From contig JAKLMB010000008.1 in the NCBI GenBank assembly GCA_022813625.1, forward strand, positions 1,116,001 through 1,180,000: a DNA stretch of 64,000 nt. Direction: 5' to 3'. Positions 1-11,691 of the stretch are shown here, piece by piece. The notes beneath the pieces were generated by a model. The model had not been told where the DNA came from, did no database searches, and was given only the letters and a program-made list of their open reading frames with translations. This stretch comes from Aaosphaeria pasadenensis (Eukaryota; Ascomycota; Dothideomycetes; Pleosporales). Position 1 is the stretch's first letter, and the number at the start of each line of letters is the position of its first letter. Made by a program: the position numbers and the translations under genes.

Positions 1-1461
1 GAGTTTGTTGGCGCCCGCATACGCAGCCAAAATGTGTAGCCGCTGCACTTGGTGACAACGATAGTAGGATAAGTGCTGTCACTCGCGGCAAAATGCCTTG
101 TAGTCCTCGTCGGGAGTTCTACGGTCAGTCACTCGGGGCAGATCCGTTTCATGTTGCATCCCAGCCAATGTCCAGAGCAGGAGTCGATTCGGCCTGAGAT
201 GGGGGTACGCCGCTCCTCAGCCCAAAGGCTTCCGTCGAGCCATGTTCGCGTCCAGGACTTTGCTACGTAGGCCGTTCACGGTCCTAGTTTATTGGAATAC
301 TTCCAACGCCGTCCATGGCTGCACCAACAGCCTGCCGCGACCGGGCACACCGTTGTGGAGGACGTTCCCGCTCCCGCACCGCTGGATCGAACCATCGAAG
401 GCACACGTGTAGGCCGCCTGATACGTGTGAAGGTTCCGTCGCGTTGCCACAGATACTTAGCCTGAGGTGGAGTTGGCATGTCCATCGACAATTATACTGA
501 GCTAACTACCAGCCCGGCGATGGAACCGCTCCATGATAACCTCACGAACCCGGCCGGTCCCTATAATCCTCCCGGCCGATCCTCAGGGAGTCGGTGATGA
601 GCAAGGTGTAAGCCACTCACCCAAGTCACAACTAGAAAGTTCTGGCCATGTTCACAACCCTGGATGATGGTAGATCAAAATAACGCGTAAAGCGCAGTCA
701 GTGGGCTCCATCCTAACGTTGCTGCTGTTCCACCAAACTCTCAGAGTGACCGTGATACCGACTACGCCTCTTCCCACTCTTCAAGCGATCCTGGTCATGA
801 CGGCTCTCTAGGTGTTTGGAGGAGCCTAGTATCTGCGCACACCATAAGGATCCCACTGGATCGGACATTTTCCGCAATCCCAATCTAAAGTATATGACCC
901 ATCAACACGTCGCCGTACAATGATATGGCATCGTAGATACTCATTACGCTTCGCCTGTCGCTTGGTTTGCACATCCACCGTGATGTGTAACAGTGGTTCT
1001 CCTCTACTGTGGTGCGGTAGGCAGTGTATCCAAAAGTATTCGAAGCAGTCGAAAGGTGGAAGTTTCGATAGTTTTCGCAGAACATGCGAACATCTAATTT
1101 CTTCCCCGCAGTCTGGGAACAAGGATATTTGGGTAACGCTGTACTGCTAAAGTCAACCTTTGATTCCATCACGGCGGTGGTAGTCGGGGATGCAAAGTTG
1201 ATTGCAAGAGTGGGTGATTTTTGAAGGTCAGGGGGAGTGGTTGCGTTAGAATAAAGGTTTACTTTTGGTCTTCATATAGTTTACAGTGAAAGGAGACCAG
1301 TCGCTAAATGGTTGTTTGCCTTGCACAGCAAACCCACCGCAGTGAAAGGAGTTCAGTCGCCAAGTGCTCATTGCCCAAGTCTACAACGAAGTTCAGTGAA
1401 GAGTCAATTTGGGCTGTACAAAACAGCTTGCCTCGTCTATTGTTCCTTCCTATCATAAACT
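1..1461. other. No recognisable gene
   Basis: Several short open frames occur on both strands, the longest under 100 codons, and most rely on non-ATG starts. Overlapping minus-strand frames between about 826 and 1172 include a Cys-containing stretch, but I could not join them into a gene or recognise them. The stretch lies downstream of the kinase gene, which is on the minus strand. It could contain an eroded gene fragment. Confidence 0.4.
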
Positions 1462-3121
1462 TCACCTTAAAGAGTTCGCCTCGTAATCGTCCAAGCGCAT
1501 GTCCTGAACGAATGCTTCCGTAAGAAGTTCTTCCGCTGTCGGACGTTGATCAGGATCAACTACCAGCATCCGCCTCAGGTATCTCGCAAGCATTACTATG
1601 TACCTTTCTACCTCAGCCCTCCCTTCCAGAGGTTTGTATCGAGATGCCGCGTTCTTCCTTTTCTCATCATGCTTACAGACTTCACCGCGTACGTATTCCT
1701 CCAAGGTTATCATTCCAATATCAAAGCCTACAATTCTAGTTAGAAATGATTTTGACTTAGAATTGAATAGAAGGAAGACTGAATAACTTACTAATACCGG
1801 TCGGGACAGTTTTCCAGAGGTTGTTCTTTGTACCTTCTATTATGGCATTCAAGAGCCAATCAGCCGAAGACTCCCCTATAGATCTGTAGATCTGGGGTAT
1901 CAAAGTGCGCGTATCATCTCTATTGCCGATTTGAAACAATTCCTGGCGAGAAGCAACCCAGTACGTCTAACACAAGTTAGATTGTGTACGGGTTCAAAGT
2001 AATACTTGCTTACAATACAGGCAAGCTGCCATATATCCATTGCTTTGGATAGAGGCTTCTTGAAAACCATTTCAGGCGGTTGTAGGAAAGCGCTCGTATC
2101 AGTAGAGGTAGGAAACTCGTCGGCAAAGAACGCTGCATGACAGGCATTGTAAGTTGCAACACTTTATTCAGGATCGATTATAGTCAGGACCGTTGATAGG
2201 ACTTACAAGAAGAGAAGTCTACAATCTTAACAGATACTCTGAAACCTGTGTTTTTCATCTTATCTTCATCAATGGAGGTAGTGGCCTTTCCGACCAAATG
2301 AGTTGGGATGTGACGGCTACTATCACCACCATCGCGAGGGACCTCCTCAATTTTTGGTTCATCATAGTAACAGTAGTCGGGCAGAGGTAACATAATGTTG
2401 TTGCTGTGTAATTCTAGAAACCTGTTAGCTTTGCCAAATATCAGGATTACTATACAGACCGCCGTGCACAACACCGCACTTTTGCATGAAATCTACTGCA
2501 AGGAGGAGTTGCCGACTAACAAGGCGACATTCAAATCCATCCAAGCGACCAAGCCTTTCAGCATCAGTATACTCAGACAATGTTTCTCCCAGTGACTCTG
2601 TAACAATAAACAGATGGCGTCCGTTTATACCATCGTGATAGAAATGGTCAAGAAGCTGAAGGACATGTTCGCGTCCTGGGTGATCTAGATTGTTGTTGCG
2701 AAGGCGTTGCAAGATTTGGTGTTCCTTGGTGTTACTACTTTTTTGTGCTGACAAGACCTTGATAGCAACGAAGTTGTCGTTACTGCTAAACGTTAGTAAT
2801 TTGAACTGTTGCAAGGTGGTACGTAAACGTATCATACTGGAGATCTCTTGCTCCCCACACAGTAGAGGAAGCTCCCCATCCGAGCTTCTGCTCTATCTTA
2901 TATCGCCCTTCTTTGTACATTTCGCCGACGTAGACAGGGTGGAATTTTCCAGGGCCATATTTCATTGTGGTCTCGGTGAATATGGAGCTTATACCAGGCC
3001 GCCAAACTTCGTCATCATCGATAATGCCATCCTCGCCGTACATGCTATCATCGTCGAGCATGCTATCATCGTCGAGCATGCTATCGTCGCTAGAAGTCTC
3101 GTTGACGTCTTGGGTGTCCAT
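1462..3121 (-). CDS. Atypical SRPK-like protein kinase, possibly a pseudokinase
   Basis: Six exons, 3121-2838, 2785-2460, 2413-2207, 2132-2014, 1966-1792 and 1727-1462, close to 458 residues. The first intron has a perfect TACTAAC branch site. An acidic N-terminal stretch with repeated SMLDDD units precedes a kinase fold: Gly-rich loop GWGASSTVWGARD, VAIKV with the ATP-binding lysine, catalytic loop HGELHSNNIM, VKIVDFSS, QPPEM, DIWQLAC and RPTAEELL. Layout and spacing match the fungal SRPK-like family, which phosphorylates Ser/Arg-rich proteins. The catalytic loop aspartate (usually HGD or HRD) is Glu, and the third position of DFG/DLG is Ser. Catalysis may therefore be weak or absent, although splice placement across HGE decides that residue: the donor there is GTCTGT, which is weak. 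The family assignment is good; the substrate is unknown. Confidence 0.72.
3045..3090. repeat. 18-bp in-frame tandem repeat in kinase exon 1
   Basis: The unit catgctatcatcgtcgag is repeated about two and a half times. Read on the minus strand it encodes the acidic six-residue repeat SMLDDD/DDSM near the kinase N-terminus. Because 18 is a multiple of three, copy-number changes would preserve the frame. Confidence 0.8.
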
Positions 3122-4257
3122 GATGGCTATGAAGACAAGATCGTGTATCGTAGGCTATAGTTTAAGAAAAGTGTAGCCAACTTCTGAGGTTTAGATTCAG
3201 CCCTGATCTTTCATACAATTTATACCCCTACCATAGAGCGGACTTACAAGCCGTCAACTGTGCGCCATAAAAGCACCGATCACATTTCCGCAACGTTTAT
3301 GAGAATGTGCGGCATCGCTGACAGATTTGCGGCGCCGCGATATTGGTTCGGAATGACGCCAGGCATGGTCCCCCTCTTTTATGGCGTTTCTTGTCTGCCT
3401 TTGTATCTTCAGACCACCGACCAGACTAGACCTCCCTAGAACCGAGAAATTCCAACAATTCGGTGTCATCTGCAAGCAGCCACCCTGATTCTTCCGTGGT
3501 GTCTTTCTTTGATCATGATTCGAGAGTGCCGCTACCTCGACAAGGTGAACAAATATCGCGCTTTGCGAAGATGTAATTCGAAGGTACCGAAAAGCCTCCC
3601 ACATATGTCGTTCAAGGTTTCTTTGAGCAAGCGCCAAGTGCGTCTCCAAGTGCGTCTCCAAGTGCGTCTCCAAGAGGTTTACTGGTTAATATTGGCAGGA
3701 CTTTTACATATACGACAGCAATAGGAAATTAGCAACAATTCACTGATGATGGGTCTCTGGGAGAAACTAATTGACGCCCGAGGGTTTCTAGAGTAGGATT
3801 CAACAGTTCAGTGTCAGTGATAAAAAAGGCCTATGGCAAAATGGGACGGTCACAGTGGGGTAATATAGTAGTCACACTTGTGCTGTAAACTCTATAAGTT
3901 TGAGGTTCATTCTCCCAGATACTAGTATCCACCCGAACGAAGAGTCGAATGAGACTTGGTCCTGGGAAGGCTTGGCAATATTTTGAAAGAATTTAGTTCA
4001 AGCTATCGGGAATCAGCGGAATGCCTCGAAAGAGTATCAAGGTGATATCAGAGGTTGGATACCAAATTTTCATATAAAGTCAGCTTCAATGAGCAACACC
4101 TGGTTCATCTCATCTTCTTCCCTTCTAACTTACATTCTTAATCATAAGTACGTTCAACCTTGCTGGAGGATTTCACCCGGTCTTGTATATCTGGTCAGCT
4201 CCTGAAATAAACTCTTCAAAACCTTTTGCCTAACACAACCTCGTGCCATAGACCGAC
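3122..4257. other. Intergenic region with a 12-bp tandem repeat
   Basis: This lies between the divergent kinase gene (-) and the 260-residue gene (+), so it should hold both promoters. The only structure seen is a short tandem repeat, unit aagtgcgtctcc, about three copies at roughly 3638-3674. Open frames through it use non-ATG starts and have no recognisable content. Confidence 0.5.
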
Positions 4258-5040
4258 ATGGCCACCTTGGATGACTTGGATCAGGCGCTGGACTCCATGC
4301 ACATCGTGAGTCTTTACAGATTTCGTGGAGGTACAGCCCAGGACCGGTCGGACAAGATGAAGAAACTGCATCGCGACGGACTACTTCACCATTTCTCTAC
4401 CAAAACAGAGGGCATTGAGTCAGCCGTATGGTTCTATAAAGGGCTTTGCAAAGACCCTAACGCCGTGGAGGATATCGACTGGAACAGGATTTGCGAACTT
4501 ACCAAGCTTGGCAATGACTTGGGATATGGCCCTGCTGGAATCATCACTCTCCCCGACCCACTCGACACAACCTACACGACCTACGAAGTCAGCAAGGATC
4601 AGCTTGTCATTAACTTGCTCCCCGCCTTCGACGAAGAAAAAGACCGCCGCATGATTGAGAACGCTCGAAAGTCACTTGAGTGGATTGTGGAGAGTCATGC
4701 GCGACGCACGTGCGTCGTGAACTGGTCTGCGGCAACCGTTGACGCAACCTTCCTTCCACACATTCCCAGTACGGTTAAGGAACTCAAGCTGTGTGGCATG
4801 CCAAAGTTCCTCTACGACCCCGTGCAGTGGAGACATGAGAGCAAGAAATACTTTTACTGGATAGTCGAATTTGTGGGCAAGCTGCGTGATCTAGAGACGC
4901 TGACTCTTTCCGGGTGTGGCTATGACTCTGGGTGTCTGACGCGTCTCAGAAGCTGGACGGGTCAATTGTGTATCAAGGATGAATCGGAGACGTCAGAAGA
5001 GTCTCAAGAGAGTATTGAAACAGACAAGAGGGATGATTAG
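4258..5040 (+). CDS. Protein of unknown function, 260 aa
   Basis: A single-exon frame starting at an ATG in an ordinary fungal context (gaccgacATGG). No domain is recognised with confidence. The second half has two segments resembling single leucine-rich repeats of the fungal F-box/LRR type (STVKELKLCGMPKF and LRDLETLTLSGCGYD). The C-terminus is acidic and Ser/Glu-rich. No signal peptide or membrane segment is visible. It could be the C-terminal part of an F-box-like protein that has lost its F-box, given how many such proteins occur in this window, but that is inference. The coding reading is supported by length and even composition. Confidence 0.6.
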   Translation: MATLDDLDQALDSMHIVSLYRFRGGTAQDRSDKMKKLHRDGLLHHFSTKTEGIESAVWFYKGLCKDPNAVEDIDWNRICELTKLGNDLGYGPAGIITLPDPLDTTYTTYEVSKDQLVINLLPAFDEEKDRRMIENARKSLEWIVESHARRTCVVNWSAATVDATFLPHIPSTVKELKLCGMPKFLYDPVQWRHESKKYFYWIVEFVGKLRDLETLTLSGCGYDSGCLTRLRSWTGQLCIKDESETSEESQESIETDKRDD

Positions 5041-5979
5041 GTATGGTATGGACTTGATTTTCGTCCTATATATTGATTTATTGGTCCTCTATTATATAGT
5101 CTCCCATAGGACTTGAGGGATACGCTTGAGGGATGCGTTAAGTACTATCGTAGATAGTAAGGTTTTAGATTTGCGCTGCTTATTTTTTGCTCTTTGCATT
5201 AACCACCTTTTCTTAATAAGAAAGTATTCTTGAGGTGATTGCCTACAATAACCTTCCTTGATCTGTTGTTGTGACCTAAACACCCTCTAATTCTTCGTCT
5301 ATACTCTCTTCCTCTAGCCCTGCTTCTAATAAACAAAAGGGAATTGATATGTAGCAAATCTTAAGTTAGCTAAATAGTTCAGTTCAGTTAATCGTCGGAC
5401 GTTTAAATCGTAAATACTAACTCATCTCAAACTGTGCAGTTAGACATCTTCATTCGTGACGTATGATTCAGTAGCTTTCAGTCAAATACGCATTGAATTC
5501 AACGTTGCTCCCATAAAACATTCGCAATATCTGGACTCTCTCTAGCTCTCTACTTATTTTTTTTTTCGAAGCTCCGCCTTCCCCATCTTCTTCCTCGTTT
5601 TCGCCTTTAGCTCTGTAGGTCCTGTCTCGAGCGAATTTGCCTCTTTTGCAGGCTTCCGTTTCCGCCACGTTGCCCTTTTTGACGAACCTTTCATTCGACA
5701 TTATTGGATATTCATGTTTTATAATGACGCAAAACCTTCTGCCGAAACAGATATTTTGGGAGACTGTTGTTCTACGTCTTGCATTTAACCTGTCTCTACT
5801 GGTTGACAAGGGCCTACTATCTCCATCTTGGGAATTCAGCTGAAAATGACTAAATTGGGAGCTTGGTCATAGTTCAGAGTACTATTGCAGTGGTTCCCTC
5901 CATTCTCAAATCAAAAACAAGGCCTCAATGCCATTGCTGAAGGCTGACGTCTATCCCTTTGCCACGCAAGTGCATCAGT
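5041..5979. other. AT-rich spacer, possible tail of the transposon remnant
   Basis: Low-complexity AT-rich sequence follows the preceding gene. On the minus strand, about 5810-5468 contains a charged stretch (basic and Glu-rich, around KKGNVAETEACKRGKFARDR). It resembles the Lys/Arg/Glu-rich C-terminal tails of Fot1-type transposases, so the element described next may extend to about 5.46 kb. Terminal inverted repeats were not located. Confidence 0.35.
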
Positions 5980-7290
5980 GCCACAAGTTCCGAGAGCTAC
6001 TTCTACCGCTCTTCACGCTCTCTTCAGATTGCATCGAAATCGTCCTGTTTCATTGCTCCATCTTCACCATTCTTCCCAGCCTTTTCCAGAGTTTCAGATT
6101 TTTTGGTCAGGCGACGCTCAGCTTCGTTGTTTTCATCCCTCAGAAGACTAATATAATTCTGATCAAGGGTATGTCGTCACTATGGCAATTCTCCTTCATA
6201 AGTCTGAACAGATTCGTGACATCTTCCGGTGGCACTGGTGTTACCGGAGCCACAGGTGTTACTGGTGTCTGGATTGCTCCATGTTGCGTTCCAGCTTCGA
6301 AGGGTGTACCAGTAGCTTGTGAGGCGTCTGGCTTTGCGATGCCACGAGCAACTCGTGAAGGATTGAATAGAAATAGGCTGGTCTTACCCTAGCTAGCATG
6401 TACGTTTTCTTTGTTAATCACACTTCCTTGCCGCACTATATCTCTGTGAAGTGCTCTATGTTGGCATTCGTTGGGCCCCTACGATAATGGCGCTCAACCT
6501 CGGTTCGATACGCGGTTTTCAACGACCCGAAAACTGATACGTCACAGGGCTGTATCTTGCAGCTTACATTTGATAATATTGTTTTCAAAGCAGAACTCTA
6601 ATATTTCAATAGTTTCATGGCTTCCAAAGTCATCACAGATTAGGATCCGCGGTTTTACGTTAGCGCAAGCTCTTGTTTGAGGGTTAAAAACTTGCTTGAT
6701 CTACTGTAAACTGATAAGAAAATGGTGTACCTTGGTTTAGACAAGGCATAGATCCATCCGGGGGCCGGCTACAATGCCCAGTTACTCTTGTGGGTACACG
6801 CGGGTCAGATGATCATCGGACTTAGACACTCACTGCTTGCACAGACGCATTTGGTAGCAGTTACCATTGTCCGCCTTGTGCCAGTTCGTCTATAGTCCCG
6901 TCGATTGTCTTCATCTACTAGAACTTCGACAGAGCCGAGCATAGAAAGCCTCCATGTTATAGAAATTGTCCTGGCTAACGTCTAGTGTTGTTGTCATAGC
7001 GCTCCTAGGGCATGGGCCTATTATGTTTCAACTTGATCTGTGGATGACACTTACGGAAGGTCTGAGGCCAGTTCTCCGTAGATAGTTTGGACGGTTAGTT
7101 CGCAGTACGTTGGCGGGTGAAGTAAAAGGCAAGTCCAGATATATACCTGACTTGTATGGGTGTTCCCACAGCACCTATTCGTAATATGAAATCAACAAGA
7201 GCATTTTATTCTCTCTTCAGGTGGGGTGAGGCACTGCTGGCTTTGTGCCTTCTCCTTCATCGAAGGCCGTTCGCGACGCTCCCGGTAGTA
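5980..7290 (-). pseudogene. Degenerate Fot1/pogo-type (Tc1-mariner superfamily) DDE transposase
   Basis: Reading the minus strand in changing frames recovers ordered pieces of a Fot1-like transposase. First comes a Tc5/CENP-B-type helix-turn-helix piece (LVDFILRIGAVGTPIQVRYI then GLAFYFTRQRTAN). ENWPQTFRKCHPQIK follows, then DNFYNMEAFYARLC, VLVDEDNRRDYRRTGTRRT, PPDGSMPCLNQGTPF and the catalytic-region block KPRILICDDFGSHETIEILE with FCFENNIIKCK. Last are FLFNPSRVARGI and a C-terminal TPVTPVAPVTPVPPEDV stretch. Frameshifts and stops separate the blocks, so it cannot make an intact enzyme. The DNA is not notably AT-rich, arguing for simple mutational decay over heavy RIP. Full element ends were not found. 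Confidence 0.8.
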
Positions 7291-7889
7291 TCGAGTATGT
7301 TAAGGAATTTACTTGTGTTTCGCAGGACGTTCATGCTGAGGCACATCAGTATAGCACGTTTCAGTCAATGCTGAATTGATGCTGGAGCAAGGGTGTAAAC
7401 ACACTACAGCCTCCTGTAGACGAGAAAGCACGAGCGATAGAATGGCGCACCGCTATGTGATACTCCGCGCAAGCGTCTGTTGTATAGAGGAAAGTTATTA
7501 GAATAACTAGGTAGTACAGAGAAGCTATAGAAGTCATTTGGGAATGCTCTTGATGTTTCATCTAGAAATCGTTGCGGCACGGCAAGACTTCGTGACAAAG
7601 GGATAGACAGTTAGTCGTTTGTATCTTCCCTTAGCAAGGGGGACTCTGAGGTTTGACAAAAACAGATTACAGGAAGAGGGTGTTTTAGGAAAAAACATTA
7701 TATTGTTCGCTCTTGCATTATGCCATACATCCCTCATCAACGACGTTTTCACTCTTAAGGCATGCCCGCATTATTCTCGCCGACTACTACATCATGATAC
7801 CTAGCACCTTGGCCCTTTGCAAAATCAATGAAACGTTACCATGCTTAAAAAATCAACTTCTTAATAATTGTATATAAATTTTCTTAGTC
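7291..7889. other. Spacer beside the dead transposon
   Basis: Short frames only. On the minus strand, about 7260-7360 may still hold the eroded N-terminal end of the transposase. The rest is 3' flank of the F-box-like gene that ends at 7890. Confidence 0.35.
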
Positions 7890-9419
7890 TTAGTCAAGAC
7901 GGCTGCTCAAGCAATTCATTCGTTTGCCAATGCACCCGGCTTCATAGAAGAACGCGTCACCTTGCAAGTAGTGAAAGCGGCACTTGATACCATTTTTTTC
8001 ACATAGGCTTGTGAACTCAAGAATCTGGCCAGCTCGCACAATACTATCAGTCCGACGAAATTTGATGTCAAGCTGCCGAAGCTTTGGTACAAAATACCTC
8101 CACTCTGGCTCCGCAAACATGCTTTCGAAGAACATGATCCATTGTCCAGGGTGCAACCAAAGTGCATTCGGCCGGCCATCGACGCAGTCTTTCCTCAGTG
8201 TTAGTGTCTCCAGTTGCGGCGGTAAACGGCGCCAGAAATCCAACATCTCGCCTTCTTCTCCTCGTGCTTTATTACAAGAGACATGACTAAAAAGAAATGG
8301 TGGGGGAATGGTCAGATGTCTAAGGGCTTTGAAAGCCCGCAACGAACAGTCTTCTTGGAGAGGTTTCTGGCAATACTCAATTCTATTGCGACCCTTGCAG
8401 GTGAGCTTCAAGGTAACAAGAGTGTCCTTAACCCTGCACAGTGCCGATTCAAAATCGACTTTTTTAATATTATCGAAACCGGTATATTCGAGTTCCTCCA
8501 CCGACTTTAATCGGGTAAACAGCACATTTAGTCTCCCAGTATCAATAGTATTGCAGCAAAGACGAAGAGTCTTGAGCTTTACATCCTGAGGAACAATATG
8601 GTACCAGATCTCGGGATGCCTAGACCAAACAGCTTCCGGGTTGATGGCAAACTCCTCGAGCGTGGGACACCTAAGAAGATGAAGGTACGGCTTGAGTGTA
8701 GGATCCTTTGCCCATCCTTTATCCTCCAGCTTGACGGCTCGTAATTTCTGGAACCCCGAGTATGATCGATCATCGTTATTGGTGTAATCAAGTTTAGCAA
8801 CCATGTTTTCGAAGTACTCGTTGTCCTGCAAAAATGCCGAATCGACCCGAAACAAAGACAGATTTGGACATGACCATGAGAGGAGAGCGATTGGCAGACC
8901 TGGATGATGCGCAACATCACGCTTCCAATATTTGTGCGAGAGTATGTCTGGAAATTGCGTCTTGGGGACAGCCATTCCTCTCCCCGATTCCAGCGCTCCA
9001 CCATTGATCCCCATTCGATTCGGATGATCCGATTGGTAAACCCGGATTTCCCCCAGTATTAGTTGTCTAGTTCTATAGCTGTTTTTCCCGACCGTAAATT
9101 CGAGTCCAGTCACTAGATCAGCGAGTGTGGGATTTTCCATAAAGGTTCGCAGGAGTAAGTTGATTCGTGGCTCACAGAGCCTATAGCAATCAAGTTTGGC
9201 ATTAACGATGCTGCAAGGAGAATGCTTACATTGCTTGTCCGCATGCCATTTGAATCTAATGATTTTCATTAAACTTCCAAGTGTCCTGAATCGTAGTGTT
9301 TTGCTGGTTCTCGAAAGGCATGAGAGGTCATGGCGTTCAAGATCGTTGACTATTTCGTAAATCAGCTCCTGTGGAAGTATTTCGAAAAGTGATAGTTTGT
9401 TTGACATGTTTTCGGACAT
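7890..9419 (-). CDS. F-box domain protein, 509 aa
   Basis: A single long exon whose ATG lies in the context gtccgaaaacATGT. The N-terminus (residues about 10-45, LFEILPQELIYEIVNDLERH followed by LSCLSRTSKTLR) matches the F-box pattern LPxELxxxI...DLxxLxxxSKxxR, which recruits substrates to SCF ubiquitin ligases through Skp1. The rest contains leucine-rich stretches such as LKTLRLCC and LETLTLRKDC, typical of the variable substrate-binding half of fungal F-box proteins. No signal peptide is seen. The Fot1 remnant lies about 0.6 kb downstream of its stop. Substrate cannot be predicted. Confidence 0.75.
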   Translation of the reverse strand: MSENMSNKLSLFEILPQELIYEIVNDLERHDLSCLSRTSKTLRFRTLGSLMKIIRFKWHADKQCKHSPCSIVNAKLDCYRLCEPRINLLLRTFMENPTLADLVTGLEFTVGKNSYRTRQLILGEIRVYQSDHPNRMGINGGALESGRGMAVPKTQFPDILSHKYWKRDVAHHPGLPIALLSWSCPNLSLFRVDSAFLQDNEYFENMVAKLDYTNNDDRSYSGFQKLRAVKLEDKGWAKDPTLKPYLHLLRCPTLEEFAINPEAVWSRHPEIWYHIVPQDVKLKTLRLCCNTIDTGRLNVLFTRLKSVEELEYTGFDNIKKVDFESALCRVKDTLVTLKLTCKGRNRIEYCQKPLQEDCSLRAFKALRHLTIPPPFLFSHVSCNKARGEEGEMLDFWRRLPPQLETLTLRKDCVDGRPNALWLHPGQWIMFFESMFAEPEWRYFVPKLRQLDIKFRRTDSIVRAGQILEFTSLCEKNGIKCRFHYLQGDAFFYEAGCIGKRMNCLSSRLD

Positions 9420-10324
9420 TGCAGGTGAGTTGAAGGACGTCGAGTTTCACTTGTTGTCGAGAAGCTGATCTTATATACGAGGATTGTGCAAGCCATATAA
9501 TCTCAACCTTGGCTAGGTAGGAACTCATTGGGAGCGAAAACTTGAAAGAGACAATGAAACCTAAACGTTTCCCCTCCTTTGATCAATGTGCACTATTTGA
9601 TCTGAGGCCAGTTCACAACCCACTTTAGTCATCTATTTCCACAACAGGTGGCGTTGTGCAACCGCAGGGTACGAAAATAGATGTTGGTACTATCGCATTG
9701 TGGATGCTTTCACACGAGAAAGGACCATACTCCTTTACACGAAGAAAGAATGGGCCCAAGTCCATGGAGGCTTCCTTGTCTGTGAATGGTAATCACGGAG
9801 TTTTGTAATTAATAGTTGCAACAGCGCATTCTCGTGATTATGGCTTCGCGCATGAACTTGACATTGAATTTACTTGCGCGCCGTTCTTGGGAATAAAACA
9901 GAAGGATTTCGAAATCGAAAAGCCATTGTGTGCTGTGATAGAGACCTAATGTCATATTTTCGAACATCGTGCCATGAACTCTAGGCTGGTGATCTCCAGC
10001 TGGCGACCTAACTCCGAGTTGCCTCCGAGAGAGACATTGTCAACCAACAGCAACACTACACTCAACATCTCGAATTGCGATCGCGTCTTTTACAGACATC
10101 AAATATGAAATTCTCCAGAATAATTTTGCCTAGATTGCACATATGTATCAGTGCGAAATCTGTTCGGATCGCCCTAGCGTCTCACACGCAACGATCAGTC
10201 GACGAACCACCAGCGCGCATTCCGACTCCTCCCGTGATCGCACCACCGTCATAGACACCTTTTCACAAACCTTCCTCATGCGGCTCATTCACGACAACCG
10301 CATTGAGTAACTTCAACGACCGCC
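9420..10324. other. Intergenic region, no gene seen
   Basis: This is the upstream region of the F-box gene (-) and the 3' flank of the histidine phosphatase gene (-). No open frame of note, repeat or RNA gene was recognised. Confidence 0.5.
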
Positions 10325-11691
10325 CTAGGAACCGACAGGAGGCTCCGTACACTTCGGTGGCCCCTCGCTGGGCTCCTTCGGCGGTTCCTCCCTCTCGCCA
10401 TCCACCTTTTCCGCCCTCAAAAGCACCGGAATCACGCCACCCGTCTCGAGCGCGAACTTCCTGTGTCCGACGGCCTCTAGGATGCTCCCGATGGCGCCAG
10501 AGTGGCTGGTGAACGACAGCACCACGCCTTCGTCGGAGGTGAAGATGTCGTCGAGCAGCTGGCTGAGTCGGAAGCGGCGCGCGCCGTTGGGCTCGCGCAA
10601 CTCGGCGCTCCAGAGGGGATCGTCCTCTGCGAACCCGGGCTCAAAGGCCAGGTGCGGGAAAAGCGTTTTCAGGTGCGTTGCTGGGCTGCGGCGGTCGCAG
10701 GTGTGGATGCCGAGGGTCTCGCGGAGGAGCTGGTCGTTGGTGTCAGTTCTACATTCGTCTCCTTTTTCTTTCAGCGATGGGGTAGCCCGGGAAACTGTAC
10801 CTCTTTGATGATGGGCTTGTACTCGTTGCCGGGGCCCAGTTCCAGGCCTTTGAAGCTCAAATCCGCAGTCTCGATCGCCCTCGTCAGGGGACTCACGTAG
10901 AACGTCTCTGGAGATGGGATCCCGTCTGGTAGCAATAGACTCCAAAGCTCGTGCACATCTCGCGCTTGACCTTCGCCCACGCCCGTCAGGTTGGCATCGG
11001 CCCACGTGATGCCATCTGCGCCGTCCAACATCGACCAGTAGCACTGTGGTACTGCATTAACGCCATCTCTTGTTTTGATGGATGATCGATGAGCAGGAGA
11101 AGGAAAGAAAACTTACGTCCCAAGCAGCAGTGCCGTACTTCGTCTCAGCGACATTATGCCATCCCTGGCCGTGTCTGCCCAGGAACAGCACTTTGATAGA
11201 TTCGTTCTCCGCGCTCTCGTCGTTCAGCTTGCGGACGTACTTTTCAAAACGGCGCCATTGCTGTTTTGCGCTCGATTCTTCCGTGTCGCCGGATTCATCG
11301 GATGGGTAGGACCGGTTGATGAGTCCGAAGTTGGATTTTCTCTACAGCATTCGTTCATCAAGTCAGCACTGAGATCGAAGGGATGGAATTTGAAAGGCAA
11401 AGGAGTTCGTACGAAATCAAATTCCTTGTCGTTGGTCTCGTCCTCGGATTGCTGGAAATAGCCCTTCATGACTGTGAACTTGAAATGATGGCTTTTCGGC
11501 ACCCCGTGGCCGCCTGACGCAGAAGTAGAAGCAGAAGCACTTTGCATGACGAAAAAAAGCGCTAGAAGAGTTGCGATGAAAAGGACAGGACTGTTACTGC
11601 GAGTCAATTAGAGTCACGGGCGACGAGATGTGGATTGTTTCGCGTACATGAATCTATTCGTGCTGAAGATGCGGTTGTAAGATGAGAGCAT
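10325..11691 (-). CDS. Histidine phosphatase superfamily protein (phosphoglycerate mutase-like)
   Basis: Five exons, 11691-11648, 11596-11413, 11341-11117, 11043-10801 and 10729-10325, give 366 residues. The first 14 codons lie in a tiny exon, followed by a hydrophobic stretch (PVLFIATLLALFFVM). That makes a signal peptide or signal anchor, so the enzyme probably enters the secretory pathway or is membrane-tethered. The catalytic signature is VLFLGRHGQGWHN, carrying the phospho-accepting histidine in RHG. Later come VSPLTRAIETA, LLRETLGIHTCDRR and the second histidine in FTSHSGAIGSIL, all standard for this family. The arrangement resembles yeast PMU1-type phosphatases rather than glycolytic mutase. 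Substrate is unknown. The C-terminal tail is Pro/Glu-rich. Confidence 0.85.

Noticed and set aside
6230..6290. A collagen-like Gly-Thr-Gly repeat on the plus strand
   Set aside because: It is the antisense of the Pro-Val-Thr-rich C-terminal part of the Fot1-like transposase remnant.
5980..7290. Heavy RIP as the cause of transposase decay
   Set aside because: The element is not strongly AT-rich and its breaks include frameshifts, which RIP does not cause.
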